Assembly: GCA_028023455.1 (NCBI GenBank)
Contig: JAQFVV010006238.1
Location: 4,102,572 to 4,166,571 of the forward strand
DNA length: 64,000 bases
Source: Epiperipatus broadwayi
Lineage: Eukaryota; Onychophora; Udeonychophora; Euonychophora; Peripatidae
Direction: 5' to 3'
Positions 23,131 to 33,717 of this stretch are shown here, piece after piece. The stretch's first letter is position 1. Each line of letters starts with the position of its first letter. A program made the position numbers and the translations under genes. The notes beneath the pieces are model-generated. The model did not search any database. It was not told where the DNA came from and saw only the letters and a list, made by a program, of their open reading frames with translations.

Positions 23131-24370
23131 CGTACATTTTCATATTCATTTTATTTAAAAAATAATTGTGTTGAAAGTCAGACATTTCGCTATTCATTTT
23201 ATCCTAAAAAATAAAGATTTGGTACAGTAAATATTTTTATATTTTGATTGAATGTGAATGACTGAACAATATTATTGTTTATAACTTTTATTTATACTAT
23301 AATCTTAATTTACATATCCAACTTGTATACATAAAAGTGGCTGTGTTATATGTATGTGCATGTTGAAGAGAACTATATATTTGCAGTTCAATAAACAATC
23401 CCCATCTATTATAATCAAAGTTTCTCAGCAAAACATGAGTTATTATATGTGATGTACACTTGGAAGGAGCAGGGATTGGAAGCAAATGTAGCACATCACA
23501 AGTTTGATATTCCCAATATTGTAGTTTGGAATAGGAATCAGTATTGGAAGTATAATTCAGGAATAAATTTATTAGTAATATTTGTGTACTGCAATGGCGG
23601 CAAGGCATTTCAGTGATTGACTGACATTTTTTAATTGATTAATATTGGTATTCATATAGCATAGGTTTAAAAGTGAGTTATCTTGTTTGCAACTGCAACC
23701 ACCCATGTTTATATCGTATCTACCACTCAGTAAGTTCCCATGTTTGTAAACAGAGTGGTGATTAGGATGTAACTAGTTTTCAACTTTTTGGTTACCATCA
23801 TGCAAAAAAGTTATAACAGATATTCACTGTCTTGATGTAATCATTTCAGCAGGGTTTGTCAAAATTAATTACCAATCTTATCAATTACAGCTGTATGTGT
23901 CCAGTGATAAAAAATACCTAGGTAAATATTAATTATACTGAGCATGTCATGTTCTATGGAAATACAAAACACAGATCACAATCATATATGTGTATATATA
24001 CTACTTTCAGTGATTTAATAGTATGTAACACATCACGATTAATTTTTATATGATTAGTTTTTGAGTAAATGAAATACAAGCCAGAGCATAAGACAGTGTT
24101 TTTTTAAAATTATTATTTATAGACAAAAGATTTTTTGAATCATTATTGACAATGTTTGAATGGAGCATAATGCCACATATGTTAATTATTAAGTTAAAGC
24201 AACTGAAATTAGCTTAAAATAAAAAGTATGATTGGTTTAAATTCATGCTTTCTGGCCAAAGTGTTACAACCAAAATGAAGTAAAAGAAGATAGTTCAAGT
24301 TTTTCTCCATAAAAGGTTTGAGACTATTTTTATTTACTTAATAAACTAGTCATATGACAAATAATGTCAA
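23130..24370. other. AT-rich stretch without recognisable genes
   Basis: The minus-strand open frame at 23297-23608 lacks recognisable domains and splice context. The part around 23430-23800 is slightly less AT-rich, but I cannot assign it. Confidence 0.4.
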
Positions 24371-24374
24371 GTTT

Positions 24375-24720
24375 TACACACACATATATAATATTGGCAT
24401 CAACAAGAGCTTTGAGGATTCCATCCTCAGATTTTCAATGAAATGGATGGCTGAAGAGTTGAAGAGTGTAGAAGATTGAAACTTGTCCATTAAAGTTTAA
24501 ATATTTGCTATCTTAATATAAACTGAGCACTGAATTTATTTATGTGCAGGAGATGATGATCTGGCTCAATTGATGAGTGCTAATTCAGCATAAAATACGT
24601 ATATTGGAGATCATTTTTCTTCACATGTATGTGGTCATGTGCATTAGTCGTATACGATGCATTGGATAGATGTAGAGAGCTTGAAAGTTCGAATTCAAGT
24701 TTCTCATAATTACGTTAAGT
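24375..24720 (+). mobile_element. Family B repeat copy
   Basis: Landmarks in order: TTGGCATCAACAAGAG, TTTTCAATGAAATGGATGG, GCTATCTTAATATAAACTGA, the hammerhead at 24557-24613, CACATGTATGTGGTCATGTG, and a tRNA-like head (GCATTGGATAGATGTAG, then GTTCGAATTCAAG with a recognisable B box). The head follows the body here, as expected if units were once joined head to tail. Confidence 0.72.
24557..24613 (+). ncRNA. Hammerhead ribozyme relic, family B
   Basis: Stem I TGATC-(loop)-CTCAA / TTGG-A-GATCA, first box TTGATGA (C3 to T), helix II GTGCT-AATTC-AGCAT, then AAAA where GAAA is expected (G12 to A), stem III ATAC/GTAT and H17 = A. All stems still pair but two essential core bases are mutated, so it is inactive. 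Confidence 0.6.
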
Positions 24721-24929
24721 ATAGATAATATACATATATTTAAATATATATATATATTTATCATGATTTGTTAATAATATAATTTATTTTGTTAGTTATC
24801 AAGTATAACAATGTCCATTGGTTATGATTACCCTAAAGATAATGATTATACTGAAAATGAATTACAATTTAAATTGAATATTTACTCATAATTAATCTTA
24901 TATAAATGTATAAAATATCAGAAAGAATT

Positions 24930-25115
24930 AAACTAGAAAAATTGTGTTTTTAATTTGTATAAAAATGTGTTATTTATAAATATAATTTATTGCAATGTTT
25001 GTATTTGTGAATAAAATGTATGTATTACAGCTTTGAAGAAGTCTGTTCAGCAGTCAAAACATTAAGCTATTTGTGCAAGCATTATATTTAAAGTACTGCA
25101 TTGAATAAGATGCAT
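24930..25115 (+). repeat. Family C repeat copy, divergent
   Basis: CTTTGAAGAAG, hairpin TCTG-TTCAG-CAG, AAAACATTAAGC and a following TTAAAGTACTGC resemble the copy at 22970-23130. No inverted partner here. Confidence 0.5.
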
Positions 25116-25154
25116 AAAAGAAGTGTTTTGCCCAGGTGTGGTTTAATTTAATTT

Positions 25155-25255
25155 TAAAGTGTCAGACTCTTCAGTGTGAGGTTCTCAGATTGATTCTACA
25201 GCTGGCACTTCAGGTGTTTGAATCTTATGAACTTTCTGAACAATGAAGTCATTTG
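25155..25255 (+). mobile_element. Family D tRNA-like SINE copy
   Basis: Matches copies at 46200-46320, 62435-62535, 62975-63080, 63385-63500 and 63515-63640. The order is AGTGTCAGACT, GAGGTTCTCAGATTGATTC (B-box-like), CTGGCACTTC, ATGAACTTTCTGAACAATGA and AGTCATTTG. The family ends with a conserved AATAAAGCCATT-type tail. Confidence 0.6.
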
Positions 25256-25984
25256 ATTATGTATTTATTTAAGAAGTTACTAATAATACTTATACTAAGT
25301 TTATTATTCCATATTGAAATACAAATCATAGTTTAAGAGAAAATATATATTTACTATGATTTTTTAACTATATAATTGGTTTCTCTAAATTTACTATTGG
25401 GATTCATTAAAAGAACGGTAATGTAAAATTCACATTTCTGATTTAAGCCATGTAATTGGCTAGTAATAAGTTTCTTTAAATTAAAGTTTTAGGATGCCAT
25501 GTAATATACAATATGTTAATTATAAATAAAGCCCTAAACTTCAAAACCATTCTGATTTATCATGTTATTTAAACACAAATCAATTTTATAACGTTCTTTA
25601 ATCAAATATGCTGATAATGGAAGCAACATATAGTGGCAATTGATTTAAATTTGCCTTACATCTCTTCTTTTATCTACAAAATATTAGCCTCTCCTAAATA
25701 ATTTAGTGTCATCTGTTCTTTTAGATGCACATTTTAAAAAACATCCAAATTTTCTCTGTCAAAGTCTTTTGCCATAAAAACCATTGATTTCTTAACAATA
25801 GTTTTTAAAACTCTTTGATGCTATCCCTTGTCTCTTGCATTCTCAAAATTCAAACTGCTATTCAGATGTAAACATACCCGTGATATCAACGATAATGAAT
25901 CAATTTTGTAGGATAGTTTTTTGAAAATATTTTGACTTTCAGGTTCTTAGTGAATTGTAAAATGGAGTTAAAGGTGGTTGCCTG

Positions 25985-26115
25985 ATGCATTACCTCATTA
26001 TAGCCAGGTTTGAATCCCAATCATCACTGATAAAGACTAAACCAGAAACTAATCTGGAGATAGGGATTTAAATGCAGTACCTTCAACTAATCCCTGAATT
26101 ATCCAAGTTTCCTAT
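25985..26115 (+). mobile_element. Family A relic
   Basis: A short divergent copy: GTTGCCTGATGCATTAC, CAGGTTTGAATCCCAATC (a good Pol III B-box match), then the hammerhead position and GATAGGGATTTAAATGCAGT. Only the central part of the family remains. Confidence 0.5.
26016..26066 (+). ncRNA. Hammerhead ribozyme relic, family A
   Basis: Reads CATCA, CTGATAA (G8 to A), AGAC-TAAA-CC-A, GAAAC, TA, ATC, TGGAG. The second box and stem III area are intact, but G8 is lost and G16.2 is A, so it is probably dead. Confidence 0.5.
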
Positions 26116-26839
26116 GGCATTACATTAGAGATCTATTCTTATCTTATCATATATTAATTAGGTGAGTTAAGAAATTAAATGATTTGTTATTATTTTGATA
26201 TTCCTAGTTAGAGAACAATTAATAAAGAGCTATAGATATTATTGTAGATTTGGATTCAGATCTATATAAATGTTCAAAAAATGATATTGCTTTCAATTCT
26301 TAATATGTTAATTTTAGTCTTTATTTTGAATAATGAAGCAGAGTTAAAGATAGTACATAAATGCCCAATTACCATATTTATTCAAAACTTTCATCAGTTA
26401 TTTGTCTGCATAAGATAAGGCAAAATATTTGAACATTTGCTTATGTTTTTATATTAGTTTTTTCTTTAATAATCACTTTCTTAGCCTTAGGTATATTATA
26501 TCAATCTTGCCAGTTTTTATTTTAATTAATATATTTACAACTTTTTTTTCACCGTTGCACTAATTATTTTATCTTTATCTACTTGATGTTTTTTACTTTT
26601 GATTTACATATGAAATCTGAATTGTTTTTATCTTCTAAATCACATCTTATTGATATAATTTAATTGATGTTTAAGTGCTTGGAGACGCCATCGAGTAAGA
26701 AAAGCTTGCTTAAGAAAAATAAACAAACAGATTGACTTAATTGAATGTACATACTTTGTTAATAATTTGGCCTTTTTACTGAAGTGTACCATTTGGTTCT
26801 ACTTTTTCTGTCAAACTGTAGAAGGTAGACTATTATAAA

Positions 26840-27650
26840 TAAGAAGAACAAGTTAGTTTTTGGAAGAAAAAGTATAAGGTATGATATTATATTAATATGA
26901 TTGCAAAGAGATATGTAGTTTGTGAATGTAGATAATGTGTTTGACAGAGTAATCTGGAACAGTCTATGGATATCTTCAGAATTAGAAAGAAAGAAGATTG
27001 ATTTGGAATATGAATATTGGACAAAGGATATATATTAGGTTGGTGGATATAAAGATTGTGGAGATGAACATAGCAAGAGGTGTTAGGCAGGAATCTTGCA
27101 TAATTACTTTTACTTTTAATGCTTATTTAGAGGCCTGAAAATAAATATTTGGTCTCCTGAAGATACTAATGTTGGATAATTGATAATAAAATATATAAAA
27201 TTCACGGATATTTATGATTATTTATTATCTAAAGATGAAACGAATCTCCAATTCATGTTGATTAGATTGGAGGAAAGTTATATTGAGTATGCAATAGGGA
27301 CTAAAATGGATTAGACCAAGTCTTGGAGATAGGAAACAATGAAAGAGGCATAAGGTGGCATTTGATGATAAAGTGATTTAGCAAGTGAATTGAATGAGGA
27401 TAGAAGAAATGTCCACAAGAACAAAAAGAACAACAAAAGAAGCATTTATCAAGAAGAAATATATAAATATTTGTGGATCTTTGGAGAAAAAGTTGAGAAA
27501 GAAATTGATATTGTTGTAGGTTATTGTTGAACTTTTGAGAAATATAATAGAGAGGATCTAGTTGGATGGATAAAATCATAAATGAACAAATTGTGGTAGA
27601 AGTTGATAAGGAGAATATAGTAAAGAGACTGCTTAGGGTTATATTATAGC
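26840..27650 (+). pseudogene. LINE reverse transcriptase, broken (different lineage)
   Basis: Across frames: NVDNVFDRVIWNSLW (block A, usually DFEKAFDRV.W..L), then IARGVRQE/AGILH (usually RGVRQG..LSP), LFNAY-like, then an L-FM-IRLEE-YIEYAIG-TKWI series matching the EY G+..N..KTK.M block. The FADD box is not cleanly readable. These blocks are nearer to L1/RTE-like arthropod- or flatworm-type LINEs than to the family at 50.7-54 kb. Many stops. Confidence 0.6.
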
Positions 27651-28564
27651 AAGCTGAAAGAGTTAAAGAGTTATAACCATTCTGTTCAAAGAGAAAAATG
27701 TGCCTATAGTTAGAATAGGACCAAGGTTACTTATAATAAATAGCTATTGATATTGCATGATTTCAAACCTATTAAGTTGCTTATAAAATAGGAGTTAAAT
27801 ATCACTTCCACACACATAACTGCCTTGGTTTCAGATTCAAATCCCAAATCATATTGTTTTTGGTCAATAACTATTGCGCAGTGAAATATTTGGTGATTCA
27901 ATTTCAAAATGTCTGAAATATTTGGTTCCTTAATATTTTGTTTATTTTATTTTTTTGTGATTAACTATTTAGATTTTCTAATGATACTCCTTTACAATAG
28001 TTCTATTACATCCACATACAATTATTTTGAAGCCTTTGTTGAAACAATGGATAATGGTGAATATATAATACATATGCTTAGTATAGAAGCACATATCTGT
28101 GATATAATTTAATTTAAAAATTATATACATTAAAATATTAAGAAAATAATTAACAGAAAATATAATAATGTTGTTTTGAAAGTGAGAATGGACTAATAAA
28201 TTCAGTACATTCATAAATCATTTATTTTAACTTTGTCACATTTCATGATTTTTTTTAAGCTTAATGGAATTGCATTCATCATTAATTTCTCCATATCCAT
28301 TTTAACCATTTTTTTTTGCAGAATTTCTGCAACTTCAAAATAATGCTATCATTTTGATAGAAACTAAATTTTTGATTCTAAACTTCATGCATGTTGGATG
28401 CGTAAGATGTATAAAATGTTAACTAAGCAGTGATTCATAGAATCACTTGTAGATATATATGCTCATTGGTAGTGAGTTTGTGGATATGAGGTTCTACTAC
28501 ACTATGATTATTTATCATGTTAATTATTCATATTTATATCTGTTTACTACTAACAAAAAAAATC

Positions 28565-29095
28565 AATTGATGAAATCAATCATAAAATTAAACCTGGTTG
28601 GAGGGTTTTTGGTAGAAATAATATAATATTTAAAGGAATAAGTTTGAAAAGGAAGATTTTTAATAAATGTGTTTAACCATTTCTCACTTATGGATCTGAG
28701 ACTTGGATACTTAACAGAGGAGCAATACAGAGACTTCAGACCACTCAAAGAACTATGGAGAGATGCATGATATGAGTAACAAGAAGGGATCAAAAATAAA
28801 ATACATGGATAAGATAACAAACAAGTGTACTGACATCATTGAATGAATTAAGAGACTGGGGTTGGGATGGACATATTGCTAGAAAACATATGGACAATTG
28901 AAATCTTAAACTGGATTCCAAGGGATTATAAATGACCCACAAAGAAACTATATGTGAGATGGGTGGATGACATAAGAAAGTGTGTGGAGATGATGTGAAG
29001 AAGAGAGGCTAGATATCAGAGAAGTTGGATTAAATTCAGAGAGGCCTTTATCTTGCAGTAAATTGATAATGGTTGATGATAATGACGACTATTAG
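28565..29095 (+). pseudogene. RTE-like LINE 3' end, longer copy
   Basis: Readable blocks in order: PGWRVFGRNN, SLKRKIFNKCV, PFLTYGSETWILNRGAIQRL, TTQRTMERCM, then LRDWGWDGHIARKH, PR-L block and KKRG..SEKLD. These match the RTE C-terminal half (K..VF+.CVLP.LTYG.ETW.L....++L...QR.MER.ML, WAGH+AR). It is 5'-truncated and ends near 29095 in GAT/GAC repeats. Confidence 0.78.
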
Positions 29096-29259
29096 TAAGT
29101 TTGATGTTAATGTTTAAGGGAAAATCTATTAAACTTATTTAATGTCAATGTAAAATATATAGCGCTGAGAATGAGATTCTTAGGATAAGTTAATTAAAAT
29201 CAAAGCCATGGGTTCATGCTTTATAGAAGCATGACTCCCTCTCCTCAACTCACCTGACA

Positions 29260-29665
29260 AATCTAGATTAACTTGATTCATTTACCTGTTAGCTTACAAC
29301 AACTACCTATTTATTTATTAGTTTGATTTTTACATATTAACTTGATTAATTTATCTTCTAGTTGATAGTAGCTAGATAATCATTTACCAATTAGATCACA
29401 CAGATTAACGTTATTAATTTACCATTTAGCTAGCAGTGGATATTAACCCTTTACCAGTTAGTCCAAAATTGAGTTGTCTAGCTAGCAATAAATAGATAAT
29501 CATTTACCAGATAGATAATGACAGATTATTTTGATGCTTTTATGCTTTAGTGAATAGTAGTTAGATAATAATAACCAATTAGACCAACCTTGATTAACAT
29601 AATTTATTCTTTTGCTGATAATAGTTAGGTTATCATTTACCAATTGCTGACTAACAGATATAGTT
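29260..29665. repeat. Degenerate 66-70 bp tandem repeat
   Basis: The phrase AGATAATCATTTACCAATTAGA or a variant recurs near 29370, 29435, 29490, 29560 and 29625, each followed by a GATTAA..T..TTATTTA-like half and a GCTAGCAGT/GATAGTAG word. Spacing is 53-71 bp and copies are quite diverged. Confidence 0.6.
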
Positions 29666-30094
29666 GGATTGGTTTGAGCTGGAAAAAAAATGTTCGGTTA
29701 TTTGTGATTTGAAATAGTTTTCCAAGATTTGTCCAACCTGAACTTTGACTTTAATTTGGGAGCATTAAAAGTCAGTCTACATTTTGAAGCTCTTTGTTAG
29801 GGCTTAGCAATTAGTATCTTTATTCACTTCATGTCTATCAATCAATTCTTAGACCAACAACCATTAGCTTTACAAAAGATCATGAATCCAGTTACCAATT
29901 ACCAACTTAACTCCATTAACTTATGTTCATTATTTGCAGTTTATGATTTTTTTATTCAAAAGATTTGAAATATCAGGCACCCTTAAACCTGGAGCCTAAT
30001 TGTAAATATAGGGGACTGACTTTCAAGCCACTTCACTATCCACAATATCTCATATTACTGATACACATGACCACACACATGCAGAAAAGATAAA

Positions 30095-30151
30095 TAATCA
30101 CCAATGTATGTATTTTGTGCTAAACCAGCACTCATCAGTTGGTCCAGATTA
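30095..30151 (-). ncRNA. Hammerhead ribozyme, family B (G12 mutated)
   Basis: CTGATGA, helix II GTGCT-GGTTT-AGCAC (5 Watson-Crick pairs, including G10.1-C11.1), AAAA in place of GAAA, stem III TACATAC region, H17 = A and CATTGGT. Stem I is TAATC-TGGA-CCAA with TTGG-T-GATTA. The only core loss is G12 to A, as expected from decay of a CpG at the C11.1-G12 step. Confidence 0.7.
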
Positions 30152-30571
30152 CCATCTCCCATATATATATATATATATAATCAGTGCTTAATTATATTAA
30201 GATAGCAAATCCTTACACTTTGATGGACCAGGCTTCAAACTACTCCAACCTCCAACTCTTCAGCCATCCATACCATTGAAAATCTGATAATAGAATTCCC
30301 AAATCCCATGATGATGCCAATATTGTTGTCATACCCATGTTGACCTCAAGTCACTCTGACCCCATCATGTATAGGACAGTATCCATTTAAATACTAGGAG
30401 AGATGGGCAGAATGCAGGCTTAATATATAAGATTTGAAATATCAGGCACTCTTAAAGCTGGAGCCTAACTGTAAATATAGGGGACTTGAACTCAGACTTT
30501 CAAGCCACTTTACTATCCACACTATCTCATACTACTGATACACATGACCACACACATGCAGAAAAGACAAA

Positions 30572-30628
30572 TAATCACCAATATACGTATTTCGTGCTAA
30601 ACCAGCCCTCATCAGTTGGCCCAGATTA
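30572..30628 (-). ncRNA. Type I hammerhead ribozyme, family B, intact core
   Basis: On the minus strand: stem I TAATC-TGGG-CCAA / TTGG-T-GATTA (5 + 4 bp with an internal loop), CTGATGA, helix II GGGCT-GGTTT-AGCAC (one mismatch in an otherwise 5 bp stem, G10.1-C11.1 kept), GAAA, stem III ATAC/GTAT (self-complementary), then UA with cleavage after A17 (between 30582 and 30581). Every conserved hammerhead core base is present. This is the best preserved family B copy and the reference for the others. Confidence 0.8.
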
Positions 30629-30714
30629 CCATCTCCCATACATATATATATATCAGTAGTATGAGATAGTGTGGATAGTGAAGTGACTTGGAAGTCTTGA
30701 GTTCGATTTTTTAT

Positions 30715-31915
30715 TAATTAAGTCAATATTTTTATTATTGATTTTATGCCACAATAGTCATCACTGTCTTCAATTCTATTTTTAATATTAATGTTATATT
30801 AGTAGTAGTATATACATTTAATTTGAAAACTATTTTTTATTCATTCTGTTTCTAAATATCAGATGTTTTTGTTTTTAAATGTGAACAACAACCTAAAAAA
30901 TGATTAAATTTAGAAAAAAAAAAATATTGAATCGAGTGCCTTACTCAAAAATTGAAAACTTAATACTATTGGAGTCTTGAAGAAAATAAATGCTGCTTTA
31001 AAAAGAAATGTTTGGACAGATTTCTTTCTGTAACATCTTTCATTTAAGATTAATTTGCTGTATCTTTTAATAATTCTTTTTTTGTTTTAATGAGAAATAG
31101 CATCATTAAAATCCAATTTAAATGTTATTTTTCATTCTGCCAAAGTTTGTCTAAATGTCTTCTTTATTGCAGAAATTATAAATGACTTTTATTAATTTGT
31201 ACAAAACTAATTAAATTTTTAAAACTGATATTTATCTATTTGTTTCATTGATTGTAAATAATTATACATATGTACATACTTTTTGATATCACGGGGAGAA
31301 TCATTATCCAGTAAATGATGAGCAGTTATTTTCACAGTATGTGACTAACGACATCAAAAATAATTATTTAATTACACAATTCACTATATATATATATCCA
31401 AAAGATTCTGGAACGATCTAGGTTGCTCTAAACACAAAATTAGTTTTCTAGATGCGCAGTTGCTATCGAAGTATATTACTAAATTTTGATTTACACGTGC
31501 CAAACTTTCTGCATCCAGAACTTTAATACAAATCACTTCAGAAGGATTCATTAATTATTATTACTGATCATTTAGTATATGAGAGATTATCATACTATTT
31601 TCGAAACACACATACATTTTAAACCTCAATTAAAGATTAATAGTTCCTTTTTAAAAAAAATAAATAAATATAAACATATGGACCTACTCAATTTCATCCC
31701 CCCCCCCCACACATGTAATATATATTTACATATATTTAAAGGTTCCAAGCCACAGAGCATTTTTGAAATATATGAATAAAGACCTCTAAAAAACATGATG
31801 TCTTAAACATATGTATATATAATATAAACAAAATGTCCTTTAATTAAAACAACATTGTAATTATAATAAAAATAAGAAATTTAACTGTAATAAACAATCC
31901 TTAAATAGCCAAAAT
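30715..31915. other. AT-rich stretch without recognisable genes
   Basis: No gene or repeat family recognised. A C-run (9-10 C) lies near 31699, and there is a short (AT)n tract near 31385. Confidence 0.4.
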
Positions 31916-31919
31916 AGGT

Positions 31920-32606
31920 AATGCGACATGCAGAAGATTTGGATAAAGAATTTATGTAGCTATACTTGTACAAAAGGTGGGATGATTGTGTTAGGAGGAT
32001 TGTTGGGTGTTATAGTGGTAAGGAGTGGGATAGAAGTCTAGATGCATTAATAAAGAATAGGAAGTTGGAGAGATGGAGAACTTGTATGGAGAGTAAAAAA
32101 GAGTTTAAATATATATAGAAGTAAACTGAACATTGCATGCAAATTTATGATAATAGTAATAAAGTAGTTTATTTTTTAAGGCTCAAATGGGATCTTTAGC
32201 CACAAGGGAATATACACATAAATGGAAAAATATGGGTGATTTAGTCTGCAAGTTGTGTAAGGAAAGCATAGAAAATATTGGGCACCTGTTAATTCAATGT
32301 AAATGCTTTGAAGCAGAAAGGGTTCAAATAATGAAGTGGTGGAAATATAAATATGAACAAAGTGATTATACAGAAAGTGGGTTATTGGTTTTTATGCTGG
32401 GTTTGGGAAAAGATGAAGGGGATTTAGATATGAAGGTCATGGAGTTGACAAAGATTATGTTGTGGAAATGGGATGGAGCAGATTATGGAAAAACTTAGGG
32501 TGGAAAATGGAAAGGGAAGGTAAAGTGGCTAACAGGTTTCTGTGGGCATAGGTGCTGAGAGATTCCAGACTCTATATAAGGAGGTCACAGTGCATCACAT
32601 CACATA
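31920..32606 (+). mobile_element. CR1/L2-group LINE 3' end, copy 1
   Basis: 5'-truncated 3' end of a LINE with strongly purine-rich sense strand. The readable upstream piece DALIKNRKLERWRTCMESKK (near 32040) is followed by the zinc-knuckle frame and a 3' UTR ending in TGCATCACATCACATA, the microsatellite tail shared with copies at 33718-34223 and 60540-61015. A 184 bp tandem repeat starts immediately after. Confidence 0.72.
32187..32498 (+). pseudogene. LINE polyprotein C-terminus with zinc knuckle
   Basis: A 103-codon frame starting at an internal ATG (MGSLATREYTHKWKNMGDLV). The block CKLC-x8-H-x4-C (CKLCKESIENIGHLLIQCKC) is the Cys/His knuckle found at the C-terminus of many LINE polyproteins behind RT, followed by a conserved RVQIMKWWKYKY..SDY.E and KIMLWKW ending. 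The start is not a true gene start: the homologous frame extends upstream through a frameshift near 32165. It shares about 70-80% of residues with 33718-34113 and 60588-60770. Confidence 0.72.
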
Positions 32607-33060
32607 ATCAAGGCTGCTGATGATGGAGGGTTTCCCAAAATATGCATTCAGCAAAGTAAGTGATCAGGTTTTATCCTGGTGTTGGAGCACTGTTATAGTA
32701 AAAAACGGAACAGTGATTATAGAATGCATGCATTTTGGCTTTTTTTTTTCTCTCATCAGTAGTTTGCTGCACTGCCCATTGTCAACATTAATCAAGGCTA
32801 CTGATGATGGAGGGTTTCCCAAAAGGATGCGTTCAGCAAAGTAAGTGATCAGTTTTTTACCTGGTGTTGGAGCACTGTTATAGTTAAAAAAACTAAACAG
32901 TGACTATAGTAGGATGCGTGCATTTTGGCTTTTTTAAATTTTATCAGCAGTTTGCAGCACTGTCCATTATCAACATTAACCAAAGCAACTGACGATAGAG
33001 GGTTTCTCAAAACATGCATTCAGCAAAATAAGTAATCAGGTTTTTATCTGGTATAGTGTC
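32606..33060 (+). repeat. Tandem repeat, units of 184 and 188 bp
   Basis: AATCAAGGCTGCTGATGATG at 32606 recurs at 32790 and, diverged, at 32978. Each unit has CTGATGATGGAGGG/TTTCCC, TTCAGCAAAGTAAGTGATCA, a TGGTGTTGGAGCACTG phrase and a CATTTTGGCTTTTTT run. The third unit is cut at about 33060. The array begins at the tail of the preceding LINE end. A hammerhead-like fold is possible but weaker than in families A and B. Confidence 0.85.
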
Positions 33061-33717
33061 AGAACAATAGGTTTTTAATCATTACGATTCTATCCAAGTT
33101 TGTTTACATATTTTTCTATTAGCGTTAATTTATATAATTGCATGTGTATGTAATAACATTTCCCAACCCACACATTATTTTTTTTAACTGTATATGTTTT
33201 TAAAATAATACACATAAAATGTTTACATGCTGTGTTTTTTTTTCCCCTGAAGAAAATATTTAAATCAACAAATTCTGTAGGGTATTAAAAAAGTTATTGT
33301 TGGATATGTGAAAAGTCAATTTTGCTAGAGTGACATTTAGCTGTGAAATGGAAATTGGAATCAATCTCCAATAATGGAAAACTATCAATTGAAAAACGTC
33401 AGGGCCAAATTAGAAATACTAAGTCTTTTGGTTCACTGATTTTATAGGCGATTTTTTTTAAAAAAAAAAAAAAAAATTACTGTATTTGAAAAAAATATAT
33501 TAAAGAATATTTTTCCTGTCTATATTGAACTAAACCGTTGTTTAGATGCAGTAAAATAATTGCTGAGGTATTCAACTTCTGTTATAAAACACAATCCACT
33601 TAAAAACGATATTTAAAAAATAATTTAACCATTTAAATAGTGGACAGTATGGTTTCTATTTTATGAATTATAATCCTATATTCATTTATAATAATACGTT
33701 TACTCACATTTCCCCGC

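Larger units (their letters stand above)
29955..30715 (-). mobile_element. Family B repeat, head-to-tail dimer
   Basis: Two units in the same orientation: the phrase GATTTGAAATATCAGGCAC starts at 29962 and again near 30431 (about 469 bp apart). Each has, on the minus strand, a tRNA-like head with box A (TGGATAGTGAAGTGG) and box B (GAGTTCAAGTCCCC type), and each has a hammerhead (30095-30151 and 30572-30628). The second unit ends in an inverted head at 30650-30715. The unit has no reading frame. Confidence 0.78.

Noticed and set aside
24441-24510. Second hammerhead-like motif in family B (CTGAAGA ... GAAAC-TT-GTC)
   Set aside because: The segment between the boxes forms no helix II, stem I fails after one pair, and sister copies read GAAGC, so the match is chance.
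27301-27579. 92-codon minus-strand frame
   Set aside because: Antisense shadow of the plus-strand LINE RT remnant at 26840-27650.
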